A DNA stretch of 64,000 nucleotides from the NCBI RefSeq assembly GCF_030445035.2, contig NC_080682.1, forward strand, positions 29,432,770-29,496,769, read 5' to 3'. The notes under the pieces were generated by a model, which did not search any database, was not told the DNA's origin, and saw only the letters and a list, made by a program, of their open reading frames with translations. Every line of letters begins with the position of its first letter. The first letter of the stretch is position 1. The position numbers and the translations under genes were made by a program. Positions 26,225 to 37,739 of the stretch are shown in pieces. This DNA comes from Dasypus novemcinctus. Its lineage: Eukaryota > Chordata > Mammalia > Cingulata > Dasypodidae.

Positions 26225-27835
26225 TCATTTTGAAGGCAGTTTGGATTGTAGAATGGTTATAACTGTGAGGGGGGGACCATTGATATGGGGTTTCTGTGAT
26301 GGGGGATACAAGAGAGGAAGCTCCCTTGTATACATATAAGGCATATAAATGTGTTTAAATGTTCATGAGTCATTGTTACAGTGGGTGGAGATTCACACAA
26401 TAACTGAAGGAATATCCAATTCTCTTCATGGGGAGCTCTGGCACATCTCTAATGGAATAGCTGGAATCCCCTGAGCACAGGGGCAATGACTAGTGAAGGA
26501 GGATGGTCAACTGATGGACCCTTCATATTGATGACTGTGCTTATGAACATTTGCTCTTGAAATTGAAACAGCCTAGTATTGCATGCTGCCTAAGAGCTGC
26601 CTCCTGGGAGCTTTCTTGTTGCTTAAATATGGCCTCTCTCTAAGCTGAACCCAGAATAAAAATACATTGCCTTCCCCCAAGCATGGGACATGACTCCCAG
26701 GTATGAGATCCCCTGGTTCCAAAAGATTACTATGAAGCACCAACTAGAATGCAATTGGAAAAAGGCCTTGGCCAAGAGGGAAAAAGGTAAAGACAAATGC
26801 ATTTATATGGCTAAGAGACTTCAAGTGAGTCAGGAAGTCATCACAGAGATAATACCTTTGCATGTCTCAGCAGGATCTCATTAACTGCCACAGTAGATAC
26901 TACTAGTAATAGTTGGGCTCCTCAGGGTACTAGAGACATCCATCCACTATAGTCAGTGCAGATGGCTCAGGAGTTTGGCACTTTGACATTGGGTACTACT
27001 TTGGAAATTATGCCCCCAGTGTGACAGAGTTGGGCTCAGTTGTGGTTTTCCTATACATAGCTCTTCCACTCTTCTATTTTAACCTATAATTAGTACTAGA
27101 GTTGTTAGGTGTAAATCCAAGATACTTAAATCTTTGGACTGTCCATGTGCCAGCTAGGCCCTGCATCTCAATGGAGTTGCAACACCTACTTTCCAGTTCA
27201 TTGGTCTCACCCAGGACTACTAACAAGGAAGTGATGATGGACAACTATCATACCAAGGAACAGGGAGAGCCAGCAACTGCAATCAAGAGAGTCCCATCCA
27301 TCTTTCCTATTTGAGTGCAGGCCCCACTCAATTAGGGGTGGGGTGGACATCACCAACCCAGAATCCTCAGGATTGGGGAATGAACTATGGACTAAAGTAG
27401 ACTTTCTGGTATTCTACTATAGATTTATTGTGATTCTAGCAATGGAAGTAATTATATCAATGATGTGGAAGCAGTGGCCACTGGGATTTCTGAGGGGAGG
27501 GAGGATAAAACAGGTGTAAAACAGGAACATTTTTGGGACTTCAGAATTGTCCTGAATGATACTGCAACAACAGATACACATCATTATATATCTTGCCATA
27601 ACCTACAAAATTGGGTGGGAGAGAATGCAAACTACAATGTAAACTTTAATCCACACTTAGTGGCAATGCTTCAAAATGTGTTCATCAATTGCAATGCATA
27701 TCCCTCACTAATGAACGATATTGTTAATAAGGGAAAATTGGGAGGTGTAGGGAGTGGAGCATATTGGAATCCTCTATATTTTTATGTAACACTTATGTAA
27801 TGCTTAAAACAATAAATTTTTTTAAAAATTAAAAA
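26225..27835 (+). mobile_element. 1.6 kb retroposon, copy C (diverged)
   Basis: It aligns with copy A over nearly its whole length. Shared landmarks include the 'gggagtggag' segment before the tail, 'tttatgtaacac', and the central 'ctggactgtccatgtg' block near 27137. It ends in an A-rich tail near 27810-27835. Substitutions and small indels are much more frequent than between copies A and D, so it is an older insertion. Its 5' limit just after the L1 3' end at about 26010 is approximate. No open frame covers it. Confidence 0.7.
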
Positions 27836-27989
27836 AATATAGAAAAATGTAAATATATATATTTAATTGCTCATATGCTCTCTATCTTAAAGACATAATC
27901 TCTACTTTTGGTCTTTTTGGCAACAGTCAAATTTTAAAATAATTTACTCTGCCATATATTTTTCTCCATTCCCTATCCACTATTTTTTT

Positions 27990-29495
27990 CTTCTTCTTTA
28001 TTTTATTTTAAAAGTTACATTAAAAAATATGAGGTCCCCATATATCCCCCATCCCCCTTCCCCACTCATCTGACATCAACAGCCTCTTCCATCATTGTGG
28101 CACATTTACTGCACCTGTGAATTTATTTTGGAGCACTGCTGCATGGACAGTGGTGTGGTCTACATTATAGTCCACACTCTCCCCCAGTCCACCCAGTGGG
28201 TCATGGCAGGACACACAATATACAGCATTTGTCTCTGCAGCACCATCCAGGACAACTCCAAATCCTGAAAATGCCCCCACATCATATCTCTTCTTCTATC
28301 TCCCTCCCCTCAACATCTACCATGGCCACTTTATCCACATCAATGTTACAATTTATTCCTTTACTAATCAGAATAGTTCCCCAGCAGAACAGCAGTAAGT
28401 CCACTCTAATCCATACTCTATTCCTTCATCCTGTGAACCCTGGGATGGATATGTCTAGTCCCCCTCTACATCAAGAAGGGGCTTAGATTCCACATGGATG
28501 ATGGATGCAATTCTCCTGCTTGCAGTTGTAGGCACTCTTGGCTCCCTGGTGTGGTGGTTGACCTTCTTCACCTCCCTTTTAGCTTGCCAGGGTAAGTTTA
28601 GTGAACCAGAGGGTAGGAGTTACAAGTCTGCTGAGACTCAGGTCCTGGTTGTCATACGGATGGTCCAGAGATTCAGGTCTCCGGAGTATACACCAGCCCA
28701 AACCCCAACCACAGGTCCTGTGAAAGTAACAGAAGAAGCACGTGTAGAAAGATCATATTTGAGTACAACTCCATTACACTCAGCAACACAAACTCCAAGT
28801 AGGGCCAAATGACATGGCCCTGAACTCCAGTGCCATCTGTCATGACCACAGAACCTGTGGGTCTCTGTATCCCTCAGGAGAACCAGTACCTGATTTTCTA
28901 TCTATTTTGGCTGTCTCTGGTACCCTGCTGGGGCATGCATCAGCATTACCCCTCTGATGACCTTCCGACTCTTTTTTGGAGACTCATAGCCATATAAACT
29001 CATTTGTCCTTTCCATTTTCCCCTTTTATCCAAAGTATAAAAAGCAGTTTTTAACACCTGATATTACATGCAGGCTGAGATATTCTGCTGGTCTTAGCTG
29101 ACCCTTTTATTTAAGGTCTTTTTCTAGTTACATCATCAGCTGGTGCTTGGTAGTAATCTGTCAGCACCAGGACGGCTCATCCCCAGTCGTCATGTCCCGC
29201 AGTGGGGGGAAGGTAATGCATTTACACGCTGAGGTTGGCTTAGAGAGTGACTACATTTGAGCAACATGGAGGCTCTTGGGAAGTACCTCTTATGCACCCT
29301 GCAGCTCTAGGCCTAGTTTATATTTCAGGCACAGAGGATCATAATAGGAGACATCAGTATCAAGGGCTCATTGTTGGGCCACCCATCTTTATTGGTCTTT
29401 GCCATCGCACTTGGGGGACTGTTGCTGTTCCATTGGGGAATGTGATAGAGTTTCCCTGGCTAGGAACTCAGCACTCTCTCAGTTGTCATTTTGAA
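27990..29495 (-). mobile_element. 1.6 kb retroposon, copy D
   Basis: This is a minus-strand copy whose poly(A) tail appears as the T-rich run at 27988-28018. It is close to copy A in sequence: for example, the segment 28498-28640 is nearly identical to the complement of 3990-4133. Similarity to A stops near 29490, so it may be 5'-truncated relative to A by about 130 bp. The plus-strand open frames at 28196-28486 and 28498-28812 run antisense to the element and are not supported as genes. No clear duplication of flanking DNA was found. Confidence 0.75.
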
Positions 29496-29824
29496 CTATA
29501 TTTGTTATAACCTATTAAAGCAGAATAGGATTTGGGCACTGCATTTCCATTCAAAGCTTAACCCTGTGATACATTTCACTGCTTTAAAACAGCTTATGTA
29601 TATTTTGCTAGTTTAAACAAAACTTTGGAAAACCAGCTTTTTGAGTATTTACCCCCATTGAACTGGTAGTATAACATAGTAATTTCTAGAGGTCTAGGAC
29701 ATGCAGAGCTGTTATTAGAGGTGATGGAAGGTTTAAAATGTAGATCCTCTAAAAGGAAACTCAACATATTTTCATTTTTAAATATTATGATCATCCCAAT
29801 CTTGTGGCTGTTTCCATGCTGACT

Positions 29825-30250
29825 GCTCTCTGTGTCCATTCTCTGTGCATTCTTTTGTGTCTGTATTTATTCATTTAATTTCCCCTCCCTCCTTGCAACT
29901 TGCTTGCTGTCTGCTCTCAGTGTCCATTTGCTGCATGCTCTTCTGTGATATTTTTTTGCTTGTCTCCCTTTTTTGTTGCATTACCTTGCTGAATTGGCTC
30001 TGTGCAGTACTAATGATCTGGGCAGTGCTCCAAGGCCTCTGCAGGCCAGGTGGTGCTTCTTGGCACTTGCTGGCCAGGTGGCACTCCATGGCATCTGTGG
30101 GCCAGGCATTGCTCCACAGCATCTGTGGGCCAGGCAATGCTTCACAGCATGCAGGCAACTTGCCTTCACAAGGAGTCCCTGGGATGAGAACCCAGGACCT
30201 CCTTTATGGTAGATGACAGCCCAGCTGATTGAGCCGCAGTTGCTTCCCTA
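29825..30250 (-). mobile_element. tRNA-derived SINE with 28 bp tandem units, minus strand
   Basis: The minus-strand head (near 30250-30170) reads 'ggaagcaactgcggctcaa' and has a B-box-like 'gggttctcatccc'. The body includes about five 28 bp units (30016-30150), each with 'ggccagg' exactly 28 bp apart (30044, 30072, 30100, 30128). The tail is the T-rich and A-poor segment toward 29840. Confidence 0.75.
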
Positions 30251-30927
30251 TTTCCTTTTTTTTTTTTTAAGGGAAACTTTTTTTCTTTTTATGCCTCATA
30301 GAGAAAATGAAACTTGCTTGCATATTACCTTAAAAAATGAGTTTTACATAATTTTATGTAGATAGGACCAAATGAACAGAAAAATAATTTCTTATGTGAA
30401 ATCTGGACAATTTTTATCAAAACGCTAACATAGGATATAAATCAAAATATATAAAGACACCTTGGATTCATAACATTCCAAATGTATGGCAGTTGTATCT
30501 GTCCTAACAGAAATAAAGCTGAATCAATTAGACTAAATTAAAAAGCTAATCTTTTGCCAATGTTAATTTAGATTGTTACTGTCAAGAGAAATATCCATAA
30601 TGCACAGTTCTACTATAGCAAATTCTAATAAAAGAATATTTTTCATGAACTTGTCACAGTAGTAAACATTTTATAAGAGAAAAATATGAAGGAAGAAAAA
30701 AAGATGAACAGCTATCACAAACAACAAAACAAACAAAATCACAAAGCATTACTTGTTTCAAAGGTATTTCCCCAATACCTGCATTAGAAAGGGTAACAAT
30801 GCAAGGTTAGAGGGTTGATGATGCTAATATGAAAGAACGCTGAGTATTGTATATCATTTCTCATCTTACACAACACTTACTCTTTATAAAAAATGGCTAT
30901 AGTCATTCCAATAAAAGTTTAACACAG
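30251..30927. other. Intergenic, nothing recognised
   Basis: AT-rich unique sequence with no gene or clear repeat. Confidence 0.4.
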
Positions 30928-31618
30928 TGTAGCAGTGTGGCATTATTTATGAATTCCAAAAATAGATATTTATGTTTGTATATTGGTCTTTTCCTCTGGG
31001 TACATCAGATTGTATTAGATTCAGAAGTTTCACTCTTAATCGCTTAAATCATGATTAAAGTTTTGATTGGGTCACATCAGTAGGACATTGAGTCTCCATC
31101 CCCTTGATGTGTGGGGACTCACAGAGAAAACAACATGGCAAAGGAGACAGTTGGAGTTTTTATTCTGGAGCACCAGGAAGTAAATCCAGAGGGAAGCAGA
31201 TGCCTTAGGAAAATGAGAAGGCTCCATTATACATAGCAGTAGCCCCAGGAAGAGAAATGAGCCATTCACCTGGCAAATTAGAGCTGGCCTTGTGGAGAGA
31301 GCAGAGCAACTGAGCCCAAAGAGAAGTGAGCTATGGAAGAGAGACATGACTTTTCCCAGCCTACAGCTTTTACTGGAAGAAGCAGGGACCATGGAACCTC
31401 GGGTGGACGAGGAAGACTGAACCCTTGAAGACATGGCTCACCATCTTGTGTCAACATGTGGCAACAGACTCTGGGTGAGAAAGAACATCTTATGGTACCT
31501 TGAGTTGGACACTTTTAGGGCCTTGTGACAGTAAGCTTCTACCCCAAATAAATACCCTTTATAAAAACCAACTGATTTCTGATATTTTTCATTTACACCA
31601 CTTTGGTTGACTAATATA
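30928..31618 (+). repeat. 5' LTR of the MaLR-type element
   Basis: Begins tgtagcagtgtggcatt and ends near ttgactaatata. It contains an AATAAA signal at about 31547 (in 'accccaaataaatac'). It aligns with the 3' LTR at 33266 and the solo LTR at 5617. Confidence 0.75.
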
Positions 31619-31639
31619 AAATCTGATACTCAAGATTGG

Positions 31640-32303
31640 GGTTGTACTTTTGCAATTACCAAAATGCTGGAATGGTTTTATAAATGAATCAGGGCTATTA
31701 TTTTGGATAAATTGTGAGACGTTTGATGGGAAAAGCCTAAATTGCATTGAAGAGACTGTTGATAGGGATGTGGATTCTAAAGAGACTTTTTATAAGGCCT
31801 TAGAAGTCAAAGGTGATGCCATTACTGGAAAAGGGAGGAAAGGTGATCCACATTTTAAAGTTGCAGAGAACTTAGCAGTATTGACTCCTGATGTTATATG
31901 GAAGGCAGAATTTGAAAATAGCAAGACTGAACTTTTAGCTGAAGAAATTTCCAAAGAAAACTTGGAGAATGTGGCTTAGTTTCTCTTTGACTCTTATAGT
32001 AAAGTGATGGATGAGAGAAATAAGCTGAAAAAGGAACTGTTGGGCACAAAGAAAACAGAAAATGATTGTGGAAATTCCAAGCCTCTGGAAGTCAAGTTCC
32101 CAGATGATAGTGCTCCTTTTGAGGACTTAACTAAACTTAGAGCTTGTAAATCAGAATTGAAGATGCAGTTATTCAGAAAAGACTTGTGGACAGTTTTACT
32201 GTCTGATGGCTTGGACCCCTGCTTGTTGCATTCAAAACCAACAAGTTTTTCAAGAGAGCTGTATGAACAAAATCACTGTCAGTTTGAAACAAAAGGGACA
32301 TAG
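31640..32303 (+). pseudogene. gag-like remnant of the MaLR-type element
   Basis: Two long open segments, 31650-31979 and 32004-32303, sit just inside the 5' LTR. They lie in the same frame, separated only by a stop codon at 31977-31979. The protein is lysine- and glutamate-rich, lacks a zinc knuckle and has no pol downstream. This fits the degenerate gag-like ORF of MaLR elements. The composition, not a motif, is the basis of the call, together with position between LTRs and family resemblance of the nucleotide sequence. Nothing suggests that it is expressed. Confidence 0.6.
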
Positions 32304-33265
32304 AGGGGAGACACTGAAAGGTATATAACTTTAAGAGGAATATCCTGGAAGCTGAAATCTGAAATTAAGACATCTCCTTGTGCCAAGTATGGAACTTCAC
32401 CCACGTGTACCAAGATAATAAGTTTGCCCTGGCAGTTGAAGAGAATGGGTATTCCCATCCACTGTTCAGAGAGACTTTTGCCACTGCAGGGTACAGAGAA
32501 GGTGGAACACATTCTCCAAGGATTAGGTCAGTTAAGGTCATCACCTCATACATCTGCAAGGGTGGACTGTTCCTTAAGGATTAGGGAAGACCAGATCTCC
32601 AACTCATTGCTCAGAGAGGGCTCACCTGTATGCTAAGGGCTAGGGAGGCTGTTGTCTTTACTTCACTGTACTAGGGTATTAAGACTCTAACCAATGAAAA
32701 TTTTTTAAAGAAAGAATAAGAAAAAAAGGATTAAAATTTTAAATTAAATTTTTTAAAAATTCCTAACCCAAAGATTGGATAAAGTGTGGCAATCTCCCCA
32801 TTGCTCTTTGAGGGTGAGGTCTGGAGCTTGGTTGATACACAGATTCTTGAAGAGGGTAGAACCAAGAAAATGGCTATTGGGTAAGCCTGTGGAAAGATTG
32901 GGTCCTCATCAGGTCCCTAGGAGAAAAAAACCATTATCTTAAGAATGACTCTCAGACTTTGAACTTTAAAAATGTATGGCCTGCAGGTTTATGGAACTGT
33001 AGGACTGTAGGGTACCTGTGATTCATTTCTGCCCCACAAATTCTCCTTATGGTAACACATATGTTTATCCTTGTCTGTCCATTTGTGTATTAGAAAAAGA
33101 TAAATTGTTTTTGTAAGGCTCAGAGGTCTATGGCCAGATGGGACTTTGCCCCAAGACAAAATGTATATTTTTAACTAATTGTGGTAGGATTTTTACTTAG
33201 CACTGCTATTGAAATAAGCTTTTTTTTGAATATTGTAATGTATTTTTGGAATTCAGCAGGTGAAG

Positions 33266-33935
33266 TGTAGCAGTTTGGTATTATTTATGAACTCCAAAAA
33301 TAGATATTGGAATATGTTTGTAAATGGGTCTGTTTTCTGGGTACATTATATTGTATTGGATTCAGAAGTTTCATTGTTACTTGATTAAAGTATGATTAAG
33401 GCTTTGATTGGGCCACATCAGTAGGACATTTAGTCCTTGCCTCCTTGGTGGGTGGGAACTCACAGAAAAAATGGCATGGCAGAGGAGACAGTTAGAGTTT
33501 TGATTCTGGAGCCCCAGGAGTAAATACACAGAGAAGCAGATATGTGAGAAAAGAGGGAAATCTCCATAGACATGGCAGAGGCTCTGAGAGGAGAGGCAAG
33601 CCATTCACTTGGTAGTTTACAACTGGTCTTGTGGAGAGGGTAAAGCAGCTGAGCCCACAGAAAAATAAGGCCCAGGAGAGAGACTAGACTTATCCCAGCC
33701 TATAGCTGATATTGGAAGAACCTGGGACCCCAGCACCCTATGAGAGAGAGGAAACCTGAACCCTTACAGACATCAGTAGACATCTTGCTCCAACACATGG
33801 CAACAGACATAGGGAAGTAACTTTCATTTTTTAGCCTGGTCACTGTAAGCTTCTATCCCTAATATATATCCTTTATAAAAGCCAAAACTTTTCTGGTATT
33901 TTGAACCAGCACCACTTTGGCTGACTATTAAATCA
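33266..33935 (+). repeat. 3' LTR of the MaLR-type element
   Basis: Begins tgtagcagtttggta directly after a purine-rich 'attcagcaggtgaag' stretch and ends near ctgactattaaatca. It aligns along its length with the 5' LTR. Confidence 0.75.
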
Positions 33936-35049
33936 TGACATCTGAAGGCAAACACTCTGTAATTATTTAAAAGGGCTTTTTAAAAAATTACAGCACAAAG
34001 GTATGTGCTCTATAAGCAGTCCTTCACTATGCATTTTTAAAATAAGACTTACTTTTTAAAAAAATTATTTTTTGGAGTATATAATTCATACATAATCATA
34101 CATAAACAGTAAGTGCATAAAAATAGTACGAACTTACAAAACAAACATATATTACATCATACAGGACTCTCATAACTCACCCTACCATCAATAACTTGCA
34201 TTATTGTCAAACATTTTTAAACAATGATTAAAGAGCATTGTCAAAATAATTCTACTAACCAAACTATTTTCCCCCAATGAACTCTATTATTATCTTTATA
34301 TCATTTATATATGAACATACATAAACAAGTATATTGTAAAATTTCTGAACTTACAAAGCAAACATGCATGACATCGTACAGGGGTCCCATATATCAACCC
34401 TCCACCAACAACTGGATTGTTGTGAGACATTTGTTACAATAATCATAGGTCACTCTAGCCGTATTTTTCCCATGTTTCTTCACATTCCCAACACCCTGCA
34501 GTAGTGGTGTACATTTGCTCTATCCTCCCAAAGTATACTCTTGTATCTGTATCATCCACCACAATTCTCATCCACCTCTTGGTTTACTGTGCTATTCAGT
34601 TCATAGATTATTCTCTAGCATTCTTTCTATTGGCATTTACATATCTAGACTATCATTTTCAGCCATAACCTCATTCATAAACTAACTGTTATTCACTATG
34701 TGCTATTATCCACTTCATACATTTCCAAACATTTACATTAAAACTAATTAAAACTGTTGCATACATTAAATATCAGTAGTCCATCTCAGTCCTCCTCTTA
34801 CCTCTTTTAAGAATCCACCACATACCACCACGTCTTAAAGATCTTTTCCTACAATTTCTTCTAGAAGTTTTATGATTCTTGCTTATATTTTCAGGTTTTA
34901 GATCAATTTTGAGTTAAGTTTGGGTTAGGTGCGAGATAGGGGTCCTCTTTCCTTCTTTCAGCGATGGCTATCCAGTTATATCTGCACCATTTATTGAAAG
35001 GACTGTTCTGCCTGAGCTGCATGGGTTTGACAAGTTGGTCAAAAATCAC

Positions 35050-35450
35050 ACTTGGCCCAGTGGTTAGGACATCCGTCTACCACATAGAAGGTCCATGGTT
35101 CAAACCCTGGGCCTCCTTGACCCATGTGGAGCTGGCCCATGATCAGTGCTGATGCGCTCAAGGGGTGCCATGCCACGCAGGGGTATCCCCCGCATAGGGG
35201 AGCCCTGCACACAAGGAGTGCACCCTGCAAGGAGAGCCCCCCAGTGTGAAATAAAGTGCAGCCTGCCCAGGAATGGTGCCAGCCACATGGAGAAGTGATG
35301 CAGCAAGATGACGCAACTAGAAGAGACACAGATTCCTGTGCAGCTGACAACAACAAAAGCAGACAAAGAAGATGCAGCAAATAGACACAGAGAACAGACA
35401 ACTGGGGTGGGGGAGAAGGGAAGAGAAATAAATAAATAAATCTTAAAAAA
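35050..35450 (+). mobile_element. DAS-type SINE in L1 ORF2
   Basis: A full-body copy starting acttggcccagtgg, so about 10 bp of the head is missing. It ends with (AAAT)n and poly(A). It is flanked by the 9 bp duplication aaaaatcac at 35041-35049 and 35451-35459. It is antisense to the host L1. Excising it joins the L1 ORF2 sequence seamlessly. Confidence 0.92.
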
Positions 35451-36689
35451 AAAAATCACTTGTCCATACATGTGAGGGTCTATTTCTGAAACATAAATTT
35501 GGTTCCATTGGACTATGTGTCTTTCTTTATGCCAGTACCATGCTGCTTTTACCACTATAGCTAGGTAATATGATTTAAAGTCTGCAGATTAGAGTTTGTT
35601 TTTCCTTTTTATGATTTTTCTAGCTATTCAGAACCCTTTATCCTTCCAAATAAATTTGATAATCGTGTTTTCAGTTATTTTTTTAATACTGGTCTAATTT
35701 TTATCAGGATTGCACTGAATCTTTTTATTAATTTGAGTAGAATTGACATCTTAATAATATTTAGTCTTACAATCTGTGAGCATGGAATGTTCTTCCAGTT
35801 ATTTAGGCCTTTTTTTGATTTCTGTTAACATTGAGCTACAGTTTTTTGAATAGAAGAGCTTTATCATTGGTTAAGTTTATATATGACTATTTGAGTTTTA
35901 TCAGTCATATTTTATTTTCACCTCTCTTTTGACACTTTTAGTTACTTTTATTGATATAATCTTTATTTTTAGACTCTTTTCCAGGCCTCCCTCTCCTGTC
36001 TTTTCTTTGCAGCCTCCAGCACAACCTTTAGTATTTCCTGAAAATCTGGTATTTTGCTTAGAAATTCTCCCAGTTTCTGATTATCTGTGAATATTCTAAT
36101 TTTACCCTCATTGTTGAAAGACAGTCTTCCTGGATTAAAATTCTTGGTTGGAAGTTTTTAATCTCATAGTATCTTAAATATATCAGGCTGCTGTCTTCTT
36201 ACCTCTATGGTTTTTCATGAGAAATCAGCACTTAATCTTATTGGGTACCCCTTATATTTTATGCATTGTTGTCCTCAGAATTCTTTCTTTATCTTTGGCA
36301 TGTGACATTCTGATTATGTGTCTCAGATTTGATCTATTCAGATTTTTTTTGAATGGGAGTATGTTGTGCTTCTTGGACATGGATATAAATGTCCTTCAGT
36401 AGGGTTGGTAAATTTTCTATCATTATTTCTTCAAATATTCCTTCTGCCCCTTGTCTCTTCTCTTCTCCTTCTGGGACACCCATGATAGGTATGTTTGCGT
36501 GCCCTTTGCTGTTATTTAGTACCCTGAGACCTTGTTCATTTTTTTCCATTCTATTCTTCATCTGTTCTGCTTTATGTTCACTTTCAGAGGCCATTTCTTC
36601 AAGTCACCAACTTTTCTTTTGCCTCCTCAAATCTGCTATTATATGATTCCAGTGTTCTTTTTTTAAATGTTTTTCTCTCTTTTACTTTT

Positions 36690-37122
36690 GATTTATTTAT
36701 TTATTTATTTGTTTATTTATTTATTTGTTTGTTTGTTTATCTTCCCTTCTCCCCCCCCCACCCTGGTTGTCTGTTCTCTGTGTCTCTTTGGTGTGTCTTC
36801 TTTGTCCACTTCTGTTGTTGTCAGTGGCATGAGAATCTGTGTTTCTTTTTGTTGCGTCATCTTGGTATGTCAGCTCTCGGTGTGTGCAGTGCCATTCCTG
36901 GGCAGGCTACACTTTCTTTTGTGCTGGGCGGCTCTCCTTATGGGTTGCACTCCTTGTGCATGGGGCTCCCCTATGTGGGGGATACCCCTGTGTGGCACGG
37001 CACTCCTTGCACGCATCAGCACTGCACATGGGCTGGCTCCACATGGGTCAAAGAGGCCAGGGGTTTGAACTGCTGACCTTCCATGTGGTAGACGGATGCC
37101 CTAACCCCTGGGCCAAGTCCAC
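36690..37122 (-). mobile_element. DAS-type SINE in L1 ORF1, minus strand
   Basis: A full-length copy with a long (TTTA/TTTG)n tract at 36690-36740 as the complement of its tail. Its tRNA-like head ends near 37122 at 'gggccaagtccacc'. The open frames 36667-37171 on the plus strand are antisense SINE frames. It interrupts the ORF1 remnant of the minus-strand L1. Confidence 0.9.
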
Positions 37123-37739
37123 CACCTCAACGCTGTTTAAATTTCATTTATTGCACCTTTCATTCCCATAAGATCTGCTATTTTTGTATGCATGCTTTCA
37201 AATTCTTCTTTGTGCTCTTCCAGTGTCTTTTTAATATCCTTAATCTCTTTAGTCACCTCATTGAATTTATTAAGGAGATTTGTTTGAACATCTATGATTG
37301 TCTCAACTCCTTTATGTCATTTGGAGTCTTATCTTGTTCCATTAACTGGGCCATAGCTTCCTATTTCTTGGTGTGGATTGTAATATTTTGTTCATATCTT
37401 GGCACCTGCCTTAGTGGAGTATTTATTGTTTGCAGTTTTCCTCTTTAGTTTAGGGTTTCCTGTCCTTTCTCCCTTGCCAAGGGTGTAGCTGGTGTTCTAA
37501 GCCATGGAGGCTCAAGCTGCCCTCATTGCACTAGAGACCAATGAATCTTTTCTCAACTTTCTCCTTTGTCAGGGGTAGGGACAGAGTCACAGCTCTGTGG
37601 AATAATCCAAGTCATACAGGCCTAGCCTGTAGTTCCCCAGAGAGATGGTGAAGCTTCATGCCCCTTTCTCTCCTACCTGAGGCAGGGATGAAGCTGCAGG
37701 TATGGACAGCAATCTATGCAGTGAGGTGCCAAGAAAACC

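Larger units (their letters stand above)
30928..33935 (+). mobile_element. MaLR-type endogenous LTR element, near complete
   Basis: Two direct repeats of about 670-690 bp (30928-31618 and 33266-33935) enclose a ~1.65 kb internal region. Both repeats start tgtagcagt and contain 'gattgggccacatcag' or a close variant, and each has a polyadenylation signal about 60-90 bp before its end. The internal region has the make-up of MaLR (ERVL-related, non-autonomous) elements: a gag-like remnant and no pol or env. Many differences separate the two LTRs, so the insertion is old. The right boundary is uncertain by some 10 bp and no clean 5 bp duplication was found. Confidence 0.75.

Noticed and set aside
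30016-30150. Regular 28 bp repeats as a CRISPR-like array
   Set aside because: The units are contiguous without spacers and lie inside a SINE in a vertebrate genome.
36667-37171. Several overlapping plus-strand frames of 110-133 codons with cysteine-rich, membrane-like sequence
   Set aside because: The same frames appear at 61830-62197 and 35039-35555 (other strand). They are antisense readings of DAS SINEs.
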